The notes beneath the pieces are model-generated. The model was not told where the DNA came from and searched no databases. It saw nothing but the letters and a program-made list of their open reading frames with translations. Positions 63,641 to 64,000 of a DNA stretch of 64,000 nt are shown here, in pieces. Position 1 is the stretch's first letter; every line of letters begins with the position of its first letter. The stretch is from assembly GCA_903828595.1 (NCBI GenBank), contig CAIKMS010000033.1, positions 248,001-312,000 of the forward strand, given 5' to 3'. The DNA is from an uncultured Pseudomonadota bacterium. Lineage in GTDB: Bacteria > Pseudomonadota > Gammaproteobacteria > Steroidobacterales > Steroidobacteraceae. Made by a program: the position numbers and the translations under genes.

Positions 63641-64000
63641 TGGTGATGGAAAGCTTCATCAGCGCTGAGCCGTCTATTCCGTTGGTGATTAGCTTGCCGC
63701 ACGTCGGCACGGGATTGGTACCGGAGGTGGAGGCTCAGCTCACTCCGGTCGCCCGTTTGGTAGAGGATACGGACTGGCACGTCGAACGACTGTACGACTT
63801 TGCCCGTGAAGCGGGCGCGGGCTGGGTGCAGGCGACCCTGTCGCGCTACGTGATTGACCTCAACCGGCCTCCGGATGATGCTTCGCTCTATCCGGGGCAG
63901 ACAACCACCTCGCTCTGTCCGGTGGAGACCTTTCAGGGCGAGCCACTTTATGCGGCACGAGGACCTGACCCTCAGGAAATTGCGCGCAGGCGTGAGCAAT
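63640..64000 (+). CDS. hutG: N-formylglutamate deformylase, 5' part
   Basis: The reading frame begins with the A of the hutH stop codon (ATG 63640) and stays open to the end of the window (120 codons seen). 'IPLVISLPHVGTGLVPE', 'EDTDWHVERLYDF' and 'SRYVIDLNRPP' are signatures of N-formylglutamate amidohydrolases. It releases glutamate and formate from the product of HutF, completing the histidine route. It is truncated by the window edge, not by mutation. Confidence 0.9.
   Translation, partial: MVMESFISAEPSIPLVISLPHVGTGLVPEVEAQLTPVARLVEDTDWHVERLYDFAREAGAGWVQATLSRYVIDLNRPPDDASLYPGQTTTSLCPVETFQGEPLYAARGPDPQEIARRREQ

Overview
The window looks like gammaproteobacterial DNA of moderate GC. The evidence is a canonical beta/gamma-type LexA box (CTGT-N8-ACAG), a complete hut gene set with HutF, an fds-type formate dehydrogenase, and many envelope proteins with Gram-negative signal peptides or lipoboxes. 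No rRNA, tRNA or CRISPR array was recognised, and no species can be named.

Layout. (1) 92-5232: fdsGBAD, an NAD+-dependent molybdenum formate dehydrogenase. (2) 5.2-21.4 kb: mostly chromosomal single genes. They are a secreted methyltransferase-like protein, a DUF885 metallopeptidase, a WYL regulator, a membrane HExxH protein, an S9 peptidase, a homocysteine methyltransferase homologue, a hybrid histidine kinase, a KAS III, a LexA-controlled zinc-ribbon protein, a CAP protein, a lipoprotein, a GNAT, a transaldolase homologue lacking its lysine, and a DnaQ-like exonuclease. (3) 21.4-25.8 kb: phenylalanine/tyrosine catabolism (phhA, phhB, hpd, a VOC-fold protein, fumarylacetoacetase), divergent from an Lrp/AsnC regulator. 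(4) 25.9-27.4 kb: a Kir-type potassium channel and a DUF938 protein.

(5) 27.4-46.8 kb: a complete conjugative-plasmid backbone. It has a VirD4/TraD coupling protein, a MobQ-type relaxase, four cargo genes, a lone chromosomal-type ParB with a perfect parS-like palindrome, a second type Ia parA-parB pair with its own candidate centromere, an iteron-controlled RepA with an iteron array, and virB2-virB11. The virB set includes a 51-codon virB7-type lipoprotein gene. No integrase or transposase is present, so the segment reads as a plasmid integrated into a chromosome, or as the backbone of a large replicon carrying chromosomal-type genes. (6) 47-49.5 kb: a small DNA-binding protein, a possible small RNA, and a DUF4382 lipoprotein. 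(7) 49.5-64 kb: histidine utilisation in two blocks (hutI/hutF; hutC-hutU-hutH-hutG), separated by an aldo/keto reductase, an M16 peptidase, a desaturase coupled to a PhnD-like protein, and pncB.

How the genes work together. Two amino-acid catabolic systems (Phe/Tyr to fumarate plus acetoacetate; His to glutamate plus formate) share the window with formate oxidation. HutF/HutG histidine degradation releases formate, which FdsGBAD could oxidise to CO2 with NADH production. The points most worth checking are: the VOC protein standing where homogentisate dioxygenase is expected, two different partition systems with their candidate centromeres in one short gap, several enzyme homologues with replaced catalytic residues, and a LexA operator placed so that the transcript would be leaderless.
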